NCBI GenBank assembly: GCA_041581055.1
Contig: JBFGCT010000057.1
Coordinates: 1-20,888, forward strand
Direction of reading: 5' to 3'
DNA length: 20,888 nucleotides
Origin: JBFGCT01 sp041581055
GTDB taxonomy: Bacteria > Actinomycetota > Acidimicrobiia > Acidimicrobiales > Ilumatobacteraceae
Shown in pieces: positions 5,812 to 13,367 of this stretch; the first letter of the stretch is position 1; each line of letters starts with the position of its first letter. A model generated the notes under the pieces. It had not been told where the DNA came from. It did not search any database and worked only from the letters and a program-made list of their open reading frames with translations. The position numbers were made by a program, and so were the translations under genes.

Positions 5812-6618
5812 ATGGACGACGTGGCAGGCCACCTCGCGGCGATCCGGCGCGACGGCTACACGATCGTGCGCGACGTGTTCGACGGCGAGCGGGCCGGGGC
5901 GCTCGTCGCCCGCCTCGACGCGCTCGAGGCGGAGCTGGCGATCGAACCGGCGGCCAACAGCTTCGAGGGCGAATCGACGCTGCGGATCTACAACCTGTTG
6001 GCCCACGGGCCGTTGTTCGAGGCGATCGCCGTCGACCCCGCCGTCCTGCCGATCGTCGAGGGCGTGCTCGACGGGGAGTGTCTCGTCTCGACGATCACGT
6101 CGGTGGTGATCGGGCCGGGCGAGATCGCCCAGCCGATCCACGCCGACGACCAGATGATGCCGCTGCCCAAACCGCATGTCGCGACCGTGTGCAACACGAT
6201 GTGGGCGCTCACCGACTTCACCGAGGCCAGCGGCGCGACCCGGGTGATCCCGGGAAGCCACACCGCCGACCACTCACCCGAGTTCGGGGCCCCGTTCGAC
6301 TCGGTCCCGGCCGAGATGCCGGCCGGCAGCGTGCTGGTGTGGCACGGCTCGCTGTGGCACGGCGGGGGAGCGAACACCACCGACCGGCGGCGGTACGGCA
6401 TCGCCATGAACTACTGCGCCGGGTGGGTGCGCCAGCAGGAGAACCAACAGCTCGGCCTCCCGCTCGACACGATCCGGCGGTTCGCGCCCCGGCTCCAGCA
6501 GCTCTGCGGGTTCGGCATCTATCGCGGCCTGATCGGCCACATCGACAAGCAGACCCCGGCGGCCCGGCTGCTCGGCGGGTCGGTCGACCACATGCTCTGG
6601 GACGACGCCCACGCCTGA
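5812..6618 (+). CDS. Phytanoyl-CoA dioxygenase (PhyH) family protein
   Basis: This 268-aa protein has the single-domain double-stranded beta-helix architecture of PhyH-family Fe(II)/2-oxoglutarate oxygenases. The metal ligands are H110 and D112 (QPIHADDQMM) and H183 (WHGSLWHGGGANTT); R193 or a neighbouring arginine would hold the 2-oxoglutarate carboxylate. The N-terminal RRDGYTIVRDVFDGERAGAL and SGATRVIPGSH (140-150) are typical of the family. Substrates range from phytanoyl-CoA to ectoine and secondary metabolites and cannot be told here. The ATG at 5812 follows the -10 box by 7 bases. Its last eight codons and stop lie in the first copy of the 67-bp array, so downstream copies repeat the coding sequence for LWDDAH. 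It is convergent with the PKD/RTX gene. Confidence 0.85.
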   Translation: MDDVAGHLAAIRRDGYTIVRDVFDGERAGALVARLDALEAELAIEPAANSFEGESTLRIYNLLAHGPLFEAIAVDPAVLPIVEGVLDGECLVSTITSVVIGPGEIAQPIHADDQMMPLPKPHVATVCNTMWALTDFTEASGATRVIPGSHTADHSPEFGAPFDSVPAEMPAGSVLVWHGSLWHGGGANTTDRRRYGIAMNYCAGWVRQQENQQLGLPLDTIRRFAPRLQQLCGFGIYRGLIGHIDKQTPAARLLGGSVDHMLWDDAHA

Positions 6619-6793
6619 CCGGCGACCGCCCGCCGAGCCGCCGCGGTCGGCCGACGGCGTGCTCTGGGACGACGCCCACGGCTGACCGGCGACCGCCGGC
6701 CGAGCCGCCGCGGTCGGCCGACGGCGTGCTGTGGGACGACGTCCACCGCGCGCCGGCGACCGCCGGATGAGCCGCCGCGGTCAGCCGACCGCT
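6593..6793. repeat. Three-copy 67-bp tandem array between convergent genes
   Basis: Copies start at 6593, 6660 and 6727, each 67 bases. The first two differ at only two positions; the third is more diverged (about 11 differences). The first copy holds the last codons and the stop of the PhyH-like gene, and the array ends within the stop codon of the PKD/RTX gene at 6792-6794. The first two copies contain the 10-bp palindrome GTCGGCCGAC (6646-6655 and 6713-6722); the third has GTCAGCCGAC. The palindromes could act as bidirectional terminator hairpins. No other content is seen in the 173-base gap between the genes. Confidence 0.9.
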
Positions 6794-9008
6794 ACTGCCA
6801 CAGCTTGTTGTTCCCGGTGCCGCCGTCGAGGATGTCGGTCCCCGCGCCGCCGCGGAGTTGGTCGTCGTCGGCGTCGCCGTGGAGCTCGTCGTCGCCGCCA
6901 CGGCCCCACAGCTTGTCGTCGCCGTCGCCGCCCTCGATGAAGTCGGCGGCCGAGCCGCCCCACAGCATGTCGTCGCCGGCGTCGCCGTGGATGGTCGCCG
7001 GCAGGTCGATCGACGGGTGCACGTTGCCGTGATCGTCGCCCTCGCAGAGCCACAGCTCGACCGCCGTGATCCCGGCGGCGACGAAGCGGCGATGCTTCGG
7101 GTCGACGAAGTCGGCGAACACGTCGATCTCGTCGTCGACCGTCTTGACGTCGACATGGTCGTCGCCGGCCGTGCCGACGACCTGGAGCACCCCGCCGTTG
7201 ACCCCGACGCCGCTCACCACCGCCAGGGTCGAATCGGTCGTGGCGCCGGAGTCGTCGTCGATGAGCGTCACCGTGACGGTGAACACGCCGCCGGCGGCGT
7301 AGGCGTGCCCGGCGGTGAAGCTGCCGCTGCCCGCCCCCTGGACGATCACGGCCGCGTCGGAGCTTCCGTCGCCCCAGTCGACCATCGCCGTGTGCGTGTC
7401 GAGCGTGCCGACGTCGGTGAACGTTCCGCTCACCGTCACCGGCTCGCCCTCCTCGGCCTTGTCGTCGAACGTGGCATCGCTGGCGATCGAGGTGATCACC
7501 GGCGCGACGTTCTTGACGACGGTCTGGACCGTGTCGCCGTCGCTCCCCGTGTCGTCGTCGGTGGCGGTGGCGGTGATCGTGTAGACGTCCTGCGGCGTCG
7601 TGGTCGGGTCGTCGTCGAGGTACTGGTGCGTGGCGGTGAACGTCGCCGAGCCGGCCGCCTGGGTCACGGTCGCCGCGTCGGAGCTCCCGTCGCCCCAGTC
7701 GATGGCGACCGAGTGGTCGTCGAGCGTCCCGACATCGGTGATCGCCCCGTCGACGGTGACCGTGCCGTCCTCGTCGATCGTCGGGGTGACCGCCAGCAAC
7801 GTGATCACCGGCGCCACGTTGGCCACATCGACCGTCGTGCCGCCCGGTCCGCTCCCGCCGTCGTCGTCCTCCAACGTCAGCCCGATCGAGTACGAGTCGG
7901 CGTCGGTCGCCGACGGGTTGTCGTCGAGGTACTGATGGTCGATCGAGAAGCCGGTCGTGCCGGCCGCGAGGTTGACGACCTGCGCGTTGCCGGGCGACAG
8001 CGGGTCCCCCCAGTCGATCGTCAGGGTGAACGTGTCGGGCGTGCCCGGGTCGGCGATCGTGCCGGTCAACGTCGTCGTGCCGTCCTCGTCGGCCGCGGTC
8101 GCCGCGACGTCGGAGAGGGCGGGCGCGACGTTGTCGATCGTCACGGTGGCGGTGGCGTCGGCGGTCGCCGTGCCGTCGCTGACCCGGACCTTCACGACCT
8201 GGCTGTCCGGCCCGTCCCGGCCGGCCGCCGAGAACGTCGGCGCGACCCCGGTCGCGTCGTCGAACATTCCGTCGTCGTCGAGATCCCACGCGTACGTCAG
8301 CGTGTCGGGGTCGGGGTCGGAGCTGAGGGCCGCGCTGAGGCCGACGCTGCCGCCCTCGTCGACGCTGTACGGGCCGCCGGCGTGCGCGGTCGGCGGCGTG
8401 TTGGTCACCCCGTGGTGAACGACCAGTTGGACCGCGTCGATGTCGATCGTGTTGCTGCCCGGGTCGCCGCCTCCGATCGTGATGATCGGCTGGGTGATCC
8501 GCACCTGGACGCTGCCGGCGCTGCCATCGAAGTCGCTCGGGCTCAGGGTCTGCCCCCAGGTGTCGTTCGGGCCGCCGACGGTCATCGGGCTCGTGCCGTT
8601 GCAGTTGTTCGGTCCGTCGTTGGCCGGGAGCGTCTTCTGCGATCCGCCGAGCGCGACGCCGCCCTGGTACAGCTCGATGTTGTGCGCGCCGACCGTCTCG
8701 TAGTCGACGACCACCTCGACCCCGTTGATCACGTCGCCGCCGGGGATGGCGAGGTTCGGGAAGCTGAACTGCGCCCAACTGCCGCCCGGCTGGCTGCCCG
8801 CCCCGACGCAGAGCGGGTCGGGCGGGCCGAGCACCTGCCCGCTCGGCGGCGCCGGAACCCAGGTGCCGCCGCCGGACGCGGTCCAACCGGTGGCCCATGC
8901 CGACGACGTCGCCGCCTCGACCGGGGACGCGTCGATGCCGACCGCCCCGACGACCGACAGCGCCAACGCCGCCGTCGCACCGATCCTGCGTGTGATCCCT
9001 CGCTTCAT
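6792..9008 (-). CDS. Secreted PKD-like/RTX calcium-binding repeat protein
   Basis: This 738-aa protein begins with a Sec signal peptide (MKRGITRRIGATAALALSVVGAVG, likely cleaved after SPVEA about residue 32). Residues about 33-205 are a beta-rich region I cannot name. Residues about 206-620 carry four PKD-like or cadherin-like modules, the last two sharing the block TDVGTLD then DWGDGSSDAA. Residues 675-738 hold RTX nonapeptides (GDAGDDMLWGG, GGDGDDKLWG, GGAGTDILDGG) that bind calcium as a beta-roll. RTX tails usually go with type I secretion, but here the N-terminal signal points to Sec export. There is no LPXTG anchor or transmembrane tail, so it is probably released or held on the surface by its repeats. 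An adhesive or structural role is inferred. The start is supported by GGGAGG 6 bases upstream. Confidence 0.85.
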   Translation of the reverse strand: MKRGITRRIGATAALALSVVGAVGIDASPVEAATSSAWATGWTASGGGTWVPAPPSGQVLGPPDPLCVGAGSQPGGSWAQFSFPNLAIPGGDVINGVEVVVDYETVGAHNIELYQGGVALGGSQKTLPANDGPNNCNGTSPMTVGGPNDTWGQTLSPSDFDGSAGSVQVRITQPIITIGGGDPGSNTIDIDAVQLVVHHGVTNTPPTAHAGGPYSVDEGGSVGLSAALSSDPDPDTLTYAWDLDDDGMFDDATGVAPTFSAAGRDGPDSQVVKVRVSDGTATADATATVTIDNVAPALSDVAATAADEDGTTTLTGTIADPGTPDTFTLTIDWGDPLSPGNAQVVNLAAGTTGFSIDHQYLDDNPSATDADSYSIGLTLEDDDGGSGPGGTTVDVANVAPVITLLAVTPTIDEDGTVTVDGAITDVGTLDDHSVAIDWGDGSSDAATVTQAAGSATFTATHQYLDDDPTTTPQDVYTITATATDDDTGSDGDTVQTVVKNVAPVITSIASDATFDDKAEEGEPVTVSGTFTDVGTLDTHTAMVDWGDGSSDAAVIVQGAGSGSFTAGHAYAAGGVFTVTVTLIDDDSGATTDSTLAVVSGVGVNGGVLQVVGTAGDDHVDVKTVDDEIDVFADFVDPKHRRFVAAGITAVELWLCEGDDHGNVHPSIDLPATIHGDAGDDMLWGGSAADFIEGGDGDDKLWGRGGDDELHGDADDDQLRGGAGTDILDGGTGNNKLWQ

Positions 9009-9041
9009 CGCGGCCTCCCGGATGCTCGTGACAGATGGGCG

Positions 9042-9047
9042 AGATTA
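9042..9047 (-). promoter_or_regulatory. -10 box TAATCT of the PKD/RTX gene
   Basis: On the minus strand TAATCT lies 33 bases before the ATG at 9008, giving a short leader of about 27 bases that includes the GGGAGG ribosome-binding site. No clear -35 is visible. Confidence 0.5.
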
Positions 9048-9111
9048 CAGCGGACGCGGAACGCGTGCGCCCGGTTCTGGCGCCCGTCAGGCCGAGGCGG
9101 CTGTGCCGACG

Positions 9112-10686
9112 TCACCCGCCGGCGAACGCGCTCGGGAAGCGGGCGAGGAAGGCGATCGCCAACCGCAGCTCGCGCTTGTCGACGCACTCGCCGATCTTGT
9201 GGGTGTTCTGCTCGATCCCGGGGCCGAACCCGAACATCGCCGGGTGCTTGAACGCGCCGGCGTCGACCCACGCCTTCCCGGCGGGGACGTCGATCGAGGT
9301 GTCGTCGGCGGGGATCGGGAAGCCGACGCCGTCGGTGGAGAAGATCCAGCGGTCGACGCGCGGCGTGGCCCGCAGGCCGCCGCCCTCGCCCGTCGACGGG
9401 CCGACGTTCGGGCCGACGACCGCCGCGTACACGGCTTCGGCGGTCGTGATCGCGGCGTGGTCGGCGGGGGTCGCCCACCCCATGTAGACCTGGGCGTTGC
9501 CCGGCCGGTACCCGCGCCATGTCGTGCCCTCGTAGACCGGCACGCGCACGTCGACGGTCAGCCCGGCCTCCCGGGCGGCGGCCACCGCGTCGAGGCCGTC
9601 GATGTCGGCCAGCGCCCGCTCGGGCACCTCGCCGACCGTCAGCCGCCGATCGAAGCGGAACGTGAACCGATCGGGGACGGCGCAGTCGCTCGGCGTCTCC
9701 AGCCGCGACCACGACGCGGTCCGGGTGCCGTGCCCGAGGAACGGGTCGTCGAGGAACCCGTCGCGGGCGTCGTAGCGGCGGGCCGCCTCGGCGATGATCG
9801 CCCCGCCGTGTTCGAGCGGGTTCAACCCCTCCCACGGCATCGACCCGTGGCACGAGCGGCCGCCCACCGTCACCTCGATCTGCATCCGCCCCCGTTGGCC
9901 GCGGTAGATGCCGAGGGCGCCCTTGTCGGCGTCCCCCGTGCCCTCGGTGAGGACGACGACGTCGGGGATCACGTCGGGTCGGGCCCCGGGGAGCACCTCG
10001 CTCATCACGTACATCGGGCCGGCCCCGTCGTTGTCCTCCTCGCAGGCGGTGGCGTAGGCGCGGACGACAACGCCGTGCAGCGCTCCCTCCGGGGCCAGCT
10101 CAAGGGCGATCTTCGTCGCCAGCACCTGCGACACCACGCCGCTCAGCTGGTCGGCCGAGCCGCGCCCGAAGATCAGGTTGTCCCACTCGTCGTCGGGCGG
10201 GAGGTAGCCGAGCTCGACGCGCAGCGCGTCGCGTTCGACGGCGCCGATGTCGACGAGCCCGTCGTAGGCGTCGATCCCGACGAGCTTGTCCCGCCACGCG
10301 GAGCGTAGCGCCTGCACCGTGTCGGTGTGGCCGTCGAAGTAGACCACGCGCTTGTGGTCCGGGAAGACCCCGTCCTCCGGATCGCTGACCGTCCACACCA
10401 GGTTGCCATAGTCGTCGAACCAGACGTCCTCGGGGTGGCGCACCGCGCCGATGTCGAGGATCGTCTGGCGCAGGAACTCCAGCCGCGGGCCCTCGTGGTT
10501 GCTCAGGCCGCACGCCGGGTCGCCGCCCTCGTCGACCGGGCGGTCGACGTAGTCGGCGGGGATGCGGATGCACTCGCGCAGGATGTCGCGGGCCAGCGGG
10601 AGATAGAACTCGCTCAGTTCGGCGACCCGCAGGTCGAGGTCGGCGCCGCGCTGCGCCCCGAGCGTGATGTCGTCGAGTTCGGTCAT
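9112..10686 (-). CDS. ygeY: YgeY-type M20 metallohydrolase
   Basis: This 524-aa zinc-dependent M20-fold amidohydrolase/peptidase would cleave an amide or ureido-type bond in the cytoplasm. The metal-site motifs are H120 and D122 (YFDGHTDTVQ), bridging D179 (FGRGSADQ), the E216-E217 pair (ATACEEDND), E248 (VVLTEGTGD), H280 (RSCHGSMPWEG) and a final histidine in GIEQNTHKIGE. The GRGSADQ and HGSMPWEG patterns and the neighbours YgeW and carbamate kinase fit the YgeY family of the purine/ureide cluster. It is longer than the roughly 400-residue E. coli protein, with extra sequence in the N-terminus and between H120 and D179. The ATG at 10686 overlaps the ygeW stop by 4 bases (ATGA) and has the ribosome-binding site AGGAAGG. 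The exact substrate is unknown. Confidence 0.85.
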   Translation of the reverse strand: MTELDDITLGAQRGADLDLRVAELSEFYLPLARDILRECIRIPADYVDRPVDEGGDPACGLSNHEGPRLEFLRQTILDIGAVRHPEDVWFDDYGNLVWTVSDPEDGVFPDHKRVVYFDGHTDTVQALRSAWRDKLVGIDAYDGLVDIGAVERDALRVELGYLPPDDEWDNLIFGRGSADQLSGVVSQVLATKIALELAPEGALHGVVVRAYATACEEDNDGAGPMYVMSEVLPGARPDVIPDVVVLTEGTGDADKGALGIYRGQRGRMQIEVTVGGRSCHGSMPWEGLNPLEHGGAIIAEAARRYDARDGFLDDPFLGHGTRTASWSRLETPSDCAVPDRFTFRFDRRLTVGEVPERALADIDGLDAVAAAREAGLTVDVRVPVYEGTTWRGYRPGNAQVYMGWATPADHAAITTAEAVYAAVVGPNVGPSTGEGGGLRATPRVDRWIFSTDGVGFPIPADDTSIDVPAGKAWVDAGAFKHPAMFGFGPGIEQNTHKIGECVDKRELRLAIAFLARFPSAFAGG

Positions 10687-11837
10687 GAGACGCCTTCCTG
10701 TTCGAGCGATGCCAGCGCGGCTGCGACATCGGGGACCTTCGCCCCGGCGAGCAGCGCCATCACCACGTACATCTTCCAGTTCGCCTCGCGGGCGACGTTC
10801 ACCTTGTGCTGCTCCATGACTCCGGGGCTGACCTCCGCGCCGATGTCGGCGGGAAGGCAGTGCATGTACAGCGCGTCGCCGCCGGCGGTCAGCCGCATCC
10901 GCCGCTCGTCGCAGATCCAGCCGCGGTGCTCGGCGTTCCGTTCGAGCGCCCGCTGCTCGATCCCCGCGAGCTCGGCGGTGTCCCCGGCGGCGTTCGCCCC
11001 CACGCGCTCGAGCATCAGGTCGTGCGCGCCCCAGCTCTTCGGGTAGACGACGTCGGCGCCGGCGAACGCCTCGTCCATGTCGTCGACGACGCGGAACGAG
11101 CCGGCGCCCTCCGCGTTGGCCGCGGCCGCCGCCACCGTCTCGGCGGTGAGGTCGTAGCCCGGCGGGTGGGCCAGCGTGACGTGTGCGCCGTACCGGGTGA
11201 GCAGCGTGACCAGCCCCTGGGGAACCGACAGCGGCTTGGCGTACGAGGGCGAGTAGGCCCAGCTCACGGTGATCTTCCGGTCGGCGAGGTCGCCGAGGTT
11301 GTCCTCGAGCCACAGCAGGTCGGCGAGCGATTGCGTCGGGTGGTCGACGTCGCACTGCAGGTTGACGATCGGCACCTGGCGCGGGTCGGCGGTGGCGGCG
11401 AGGTAGCGGTCGATGCCGGCCTTGACGTCGCGGATGAACGTGTTCCCCTCGCCGAGGATGAGGTCGTGCCGGACGCCCATCGCGTGGGCGTTCATCCCCA
11501 GCATCGCCCCGGTCTCGACCGCGGTCTCGCCGTGGGACACCTGCGTCGAGGACCCGTCGACGATCACCGGCTGCATCCCCAGCCGGGCCGCGGCGCCGGC
11601 CCACGCGCTCTTCGTGCGCGTCGACTGGTCGAAGAACACCGCCCACGCCAGCTCGTGCGGGCACAGCGGCGTGCGCACCCCGCTCCGATCGAGCCGAGCC
11701 ATGGCGCGGGCGAGGGCGCGGACCGCGTCGAGGTCGGCGACCGACCACTCCTGGGTCGTCAACAGGCTCCGGCCGAGCAGGGCGTCGAGGTCATGCCGGG
11801 CCAGCTCGGGTGGTGAGACGGGGGCGACCGAGCTCAT
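10683..11837 (-). CDS. ygeW: Knotted carbamoyltransferase YgeW
   Basis: This 384-aa cytoplasmic enzyme belongs to the aspartate/ornithine carbamoyltransferase fold. It carries the carbamoyl-phosphate motif STRTK (72-76, in FFDQSTRTKSAW), HPTQ (166-169) and MHCLP (325-329). The sequence around PKSWGAHDLMLERVGANAAGD and RGWICDERRM is characteristic of the knotted YgeW group rather than OTCase or ATCase. YgeW is thought to run towards carbamoyl phosphate from a ureido compound in purine breakdown, which would feed the carbamate kinase encoded just upstream; direction and substrate here are inferred from that context. The ATG at 11837 overlaps the kinase stop by 4 bases and follows GAGGAGG at optimal spacing. 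A longer in-frame extension upstream lies in the shadow of the kinase gene. Confidence 0.88.
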   Translation of the reverse strand: MSSVAPVSPPELARHDLDALLGRSLLTTQEWSVADLDAVRALARAMARLDRSGVRTPLCPHELAWAVFFDQSTRTKSAWAGAAARLGMQPVIVDGSSTQVSHGETAVETGAMLGMNAHAMGVRHDLILGEGNTFIRDVKAGIDRYLAATADPRQVPIVNLQCDVDHPTQSLADLLWLEDNLGDLADRKITVSWAYSPSYAKPLSVPQGLVTLLTRYGAHVTLAHPPGYDLTAETVAAAAANAEGAGSFRVVDDMDEAFAGADVVYPKSWGAHDLMLERVGANAAGDTAELAGIEQRALERNAEHRGWICDERRMRLTAGGDALYMHCLPADIGAEVSPGVMEQHKVNVAREANWKMYVVMALLAGAKVPDVAAALASLEQEGVS

Positions 11838-12790
11838 CGTGTCCTCCTCACGTGGGTTCCGGCGCGGCCGTCGACCGCCTCGACCAGGTCCTCGGGCAGG
11901 CAAACGATCACCTCGCCGTCGATCTGCTCCAGGTAGTCGACCGCGGCCTCCATCTTCGGCGCCATGCTGCCCTCGGCGAACTGCCCGGCGGCGTGCAACG
12001 CCCGGACCTCGGCGCCGGTCAGCTCGGGCCGCGGGATCGGCGTGGCGGAGTAGAACTCCTCGTACACGTAGTCGACGCTCGTGGTGATCACGAACCGCGG
12101 GGCGCCGAGTCGCACCGCCAGCAACATGCTCACCCGGTCCTTGTCGATCACCGCCTCGTGGCCGACGATCGCGCCGTCGGCGCATCGGCTGACGGGGATG
12201 CCGCCTCCTCCGCAGCAGATGACGGTGATGCCCAGGTCGCAGAGCTGCTCGATCGTCGAGAGCTGGACGATCCGGCGGGGGATCGGCGACGGCACGACCC
12301 GGCGCACCCCGCGCTTGGGATCGTCCACCATCCTCCACCCGTGCTCGCAGGCCAGGGCGCGGGCCTCGTCGCGCCCGTAGAAGCGGCCGATCGGCTTGTT
12401 CGGGTGGTCGAAGGCCGGGTCGTCGGGGTCGACCTCGACCTCGGTGACGATCGTGACCACGTGACCGTCGTGGCCGCGCCGGCGCAGTTCCGCGCGTAGC
12501 GCCCGTTCGATCATGTAGCCCATCGCGCCCTGGCTGTCGGCGACGAGCGAGTCGAGCGGCACCTCGGGGAGCGTCTCGCGGGCGAGCTCGGAGCGGAGCT
12601 GCATGAACCCGACCTGCGGGCCGTTGCCATGCGTGAGGACGAGGTGCTCGCCGCGTTCGAGGAGATCGGCGACCGGCCGCATGGCGGCGCGCGTCACGGC
12701 GAACTGGTTGGCGACCGTCGGCGGGAGATCCGGCGACAGCAGGGAGTGCCCGCCGATCGCCACGACCGTCGGACCACTTGGCTCGCTCAT
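11834..12790 (-). CDS. yqeA: Carbamate kinase (YqeA/ArcC family)
   Basis: This 318-aa amino-acid-kinase-family enzyme catalyses carbamoyl phosphate + ADP to carbamate (CO2 + NH3) + ATP in the cytoplasm. Motifs are VVAIGGHSLL (9-18; the usual asparagine of GGN is a histidine here), THGNGPQVG (53-61), QGAMGYMIERAL (87-98), RRVVPSP (163-169), CCGGGGIPV (192-200) and the nucleotide-site IDKDR (215-219). It is the first gene of the operon kinase-ygeW-ygeY, all joined by 4-base overlaps. There are no arginine deiminase genes, so the carbamoyl phosphate probably comes from YgeW. No TANNNT box or good ribosome-binding site is visible before the ATG at 12790. The 12791-12892 gap contains the small dyad CCGGT-C-ACCGG at 12814-12824. 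Confidence 0.9.
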   Translation of the reverse strand: MSEPSGPTVVAIGGHSLLSPDLPPTVANQFAVTRAAMRPVADLLERGEHLVLTHGNGPQVGFMQLRSELARETLPEVPLDSLVADSQGAMGYMIERALRAELRRRGHDGHVVTIVTEVEVDPDDPAFDHPNKPIGRFYGRDEARALACEHGWRMVDDPKRGVRRVVPSPIPRRIVQLSTIEQLCDLGITVICCGGGGIPVSRCADGAIVGHEAVIDKDRVSMLLAVRLGAPRFVITTSVDYVYEEFYSATPIPRPELTGAEVRALHAAGQFAEGSMAPKMEAAVDYLEQIDGEVIVCLPEDLVEAVDGRAGTHVRRTR

Positions 12791-12879
12791 ACGTCGCTTC
12801 GATGCTGCGCCGTCCGGTCACCGGCTGGGCAGGGCACTCGGTCACATCCGGCGCCTGGTGCGGTGGGGTGAGCGCTCGG

Positions 12880-12885
12880 TAGTGT
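12880..12885 (+). promoter_or_regulatory. -10 box TAGTGT, leaderless promoter of the antitoxin-like gene
   Basis: TAGTGT ends 7 bases before the ATG at 12893. No Shine-Dalgarno sequence is present. Confidence 0.55.
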
Positions 12886-12892
12886 CGGGCGC

Positions 12893-13324
12893 ATGGGCCT
12901 GCTGAATGCTCGCAACCTGCGCAAGGCGAAGGCGCTGCTCGAACAGAATCGCCACAAGGTCGGCGACATGGTCGGCAAGGCGACCGAGCAGGTCGACAAG
13001 GTCAGCAAGGGCAAGACGGCCGGCGTCAGCGCCAAGGTCGGCGAGGCGGCGCGCAAGTACTCCGCGGGCGCGGCCACCCACCACGGCGCGCATCCCGACG
13101 CCGTCGATGCGTCCGTGGTCGAACAGCCCGCTCCCGCCGCCGACGCCCCGCTCGACGACGCCGAGCTCCAGCGGCGCCAGGCCGAGGCCAACATCGCCGC
13201 GGCGAACGCGCTCAAGTCGGCGGCCGACGCCGCGGCGAGCATCTTCAACCGCGCGGCCGCGGACCCCGCGCCCGGGGCGTCCGCCGGCCCGGGCGAGGGC
13301 GCCGAGCCGCCGACCGGCGACTGA
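12893..13324 (+). CDS. MT0933-like antitoxin family protein, no toxin alongside
   Basis: This 143-aa protein starts with a lysine-rich helical region, LRKAKALLEQNRHKVGDMVGKATEQVDKVSKGKTAGVSAKVGEAARKYSAG (about 9-58). The pattern of helix, then D/K-rich repeat, then TxG...K/Y matches the short MT0933/Rv0909-like antitoxins of actinobacteria. Those are about 60 residues; here about 85 extra residues follow, including a second alanine-rich helix (AELQRRQAEANIAAANALKSAADAAASIFNRAA) and a proline/glycine tail. The usual SRPBCC-type toxin partner is not next to it; neighbours are the carbamate kinase (divergent) and a secreted nucleotidase. It may therefore have a stand-alone stress or structural role. 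The start follows the leaderless -10 box. The family call is by eye. Confidence 0.6.
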   Translation: MGLLNARNLRKAKALLEQNRHKVGDMVGKATEQVDKVSKGKTAGVSAKVGEAARKYSAGAATHHGAHPDAVDASVVEQPAPAADAPLDDAELQRRQAEANIAAANALKSAADAAASIFNRAAADPAPGASAGPGEGAEPPTGD

Positions 13325-13329
13325 CGTCG

Positions 13330-13345
13330 AGGGCCGGATGGCCCT
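13330..13345 (+). terminator. Candidate hairpin after the antitoxin-like gene
   Basis: AGGGCC (13330-13335) and GGCCCT (13340-13345) form a perfect 6-bp stem with a GGAT loop, starting 6 bases after the stop codon. There is no T-run. It could end the antitoxin transcript before the next promoter. Confidence 0.4.
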
Positions 13346-13349
13346 ACCG

Positions 13350-13365
13350 CCCGAATCGATTCGGG
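13350..13365. promoter_or_regulatory. 16-bp perfect palindrome, operator-like
   Basis: CCCGAATCGATTCGGG reads the same on both strands and ends 2 bases before the -10 box TACGTT at 13368. It occupies the space between -35 and -10 of the nucleotidase promoter, a position suited to a dimeric regulator. It could alternatively be part of the terminator region of the upstream gene. Confidence 0.55.
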
Positions 13366-13367
13366 AA

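Noticed and set aside
7340..7740. DNA repeats within the PKD/RTX gene as a separate repeat element
   Set aside because: The similarity (DWGDGSSDAA blocks) follows the protein modules and is explained by domain duplication.
6858..9251. 797-codon open frame on the plus strand opposite the PKD/RTX gene
   Set aside because: It is a shadow of a repetitive high-GC gene: no domain, no promoter or ribosome-binding site, and an arginine/valine-rich composition.
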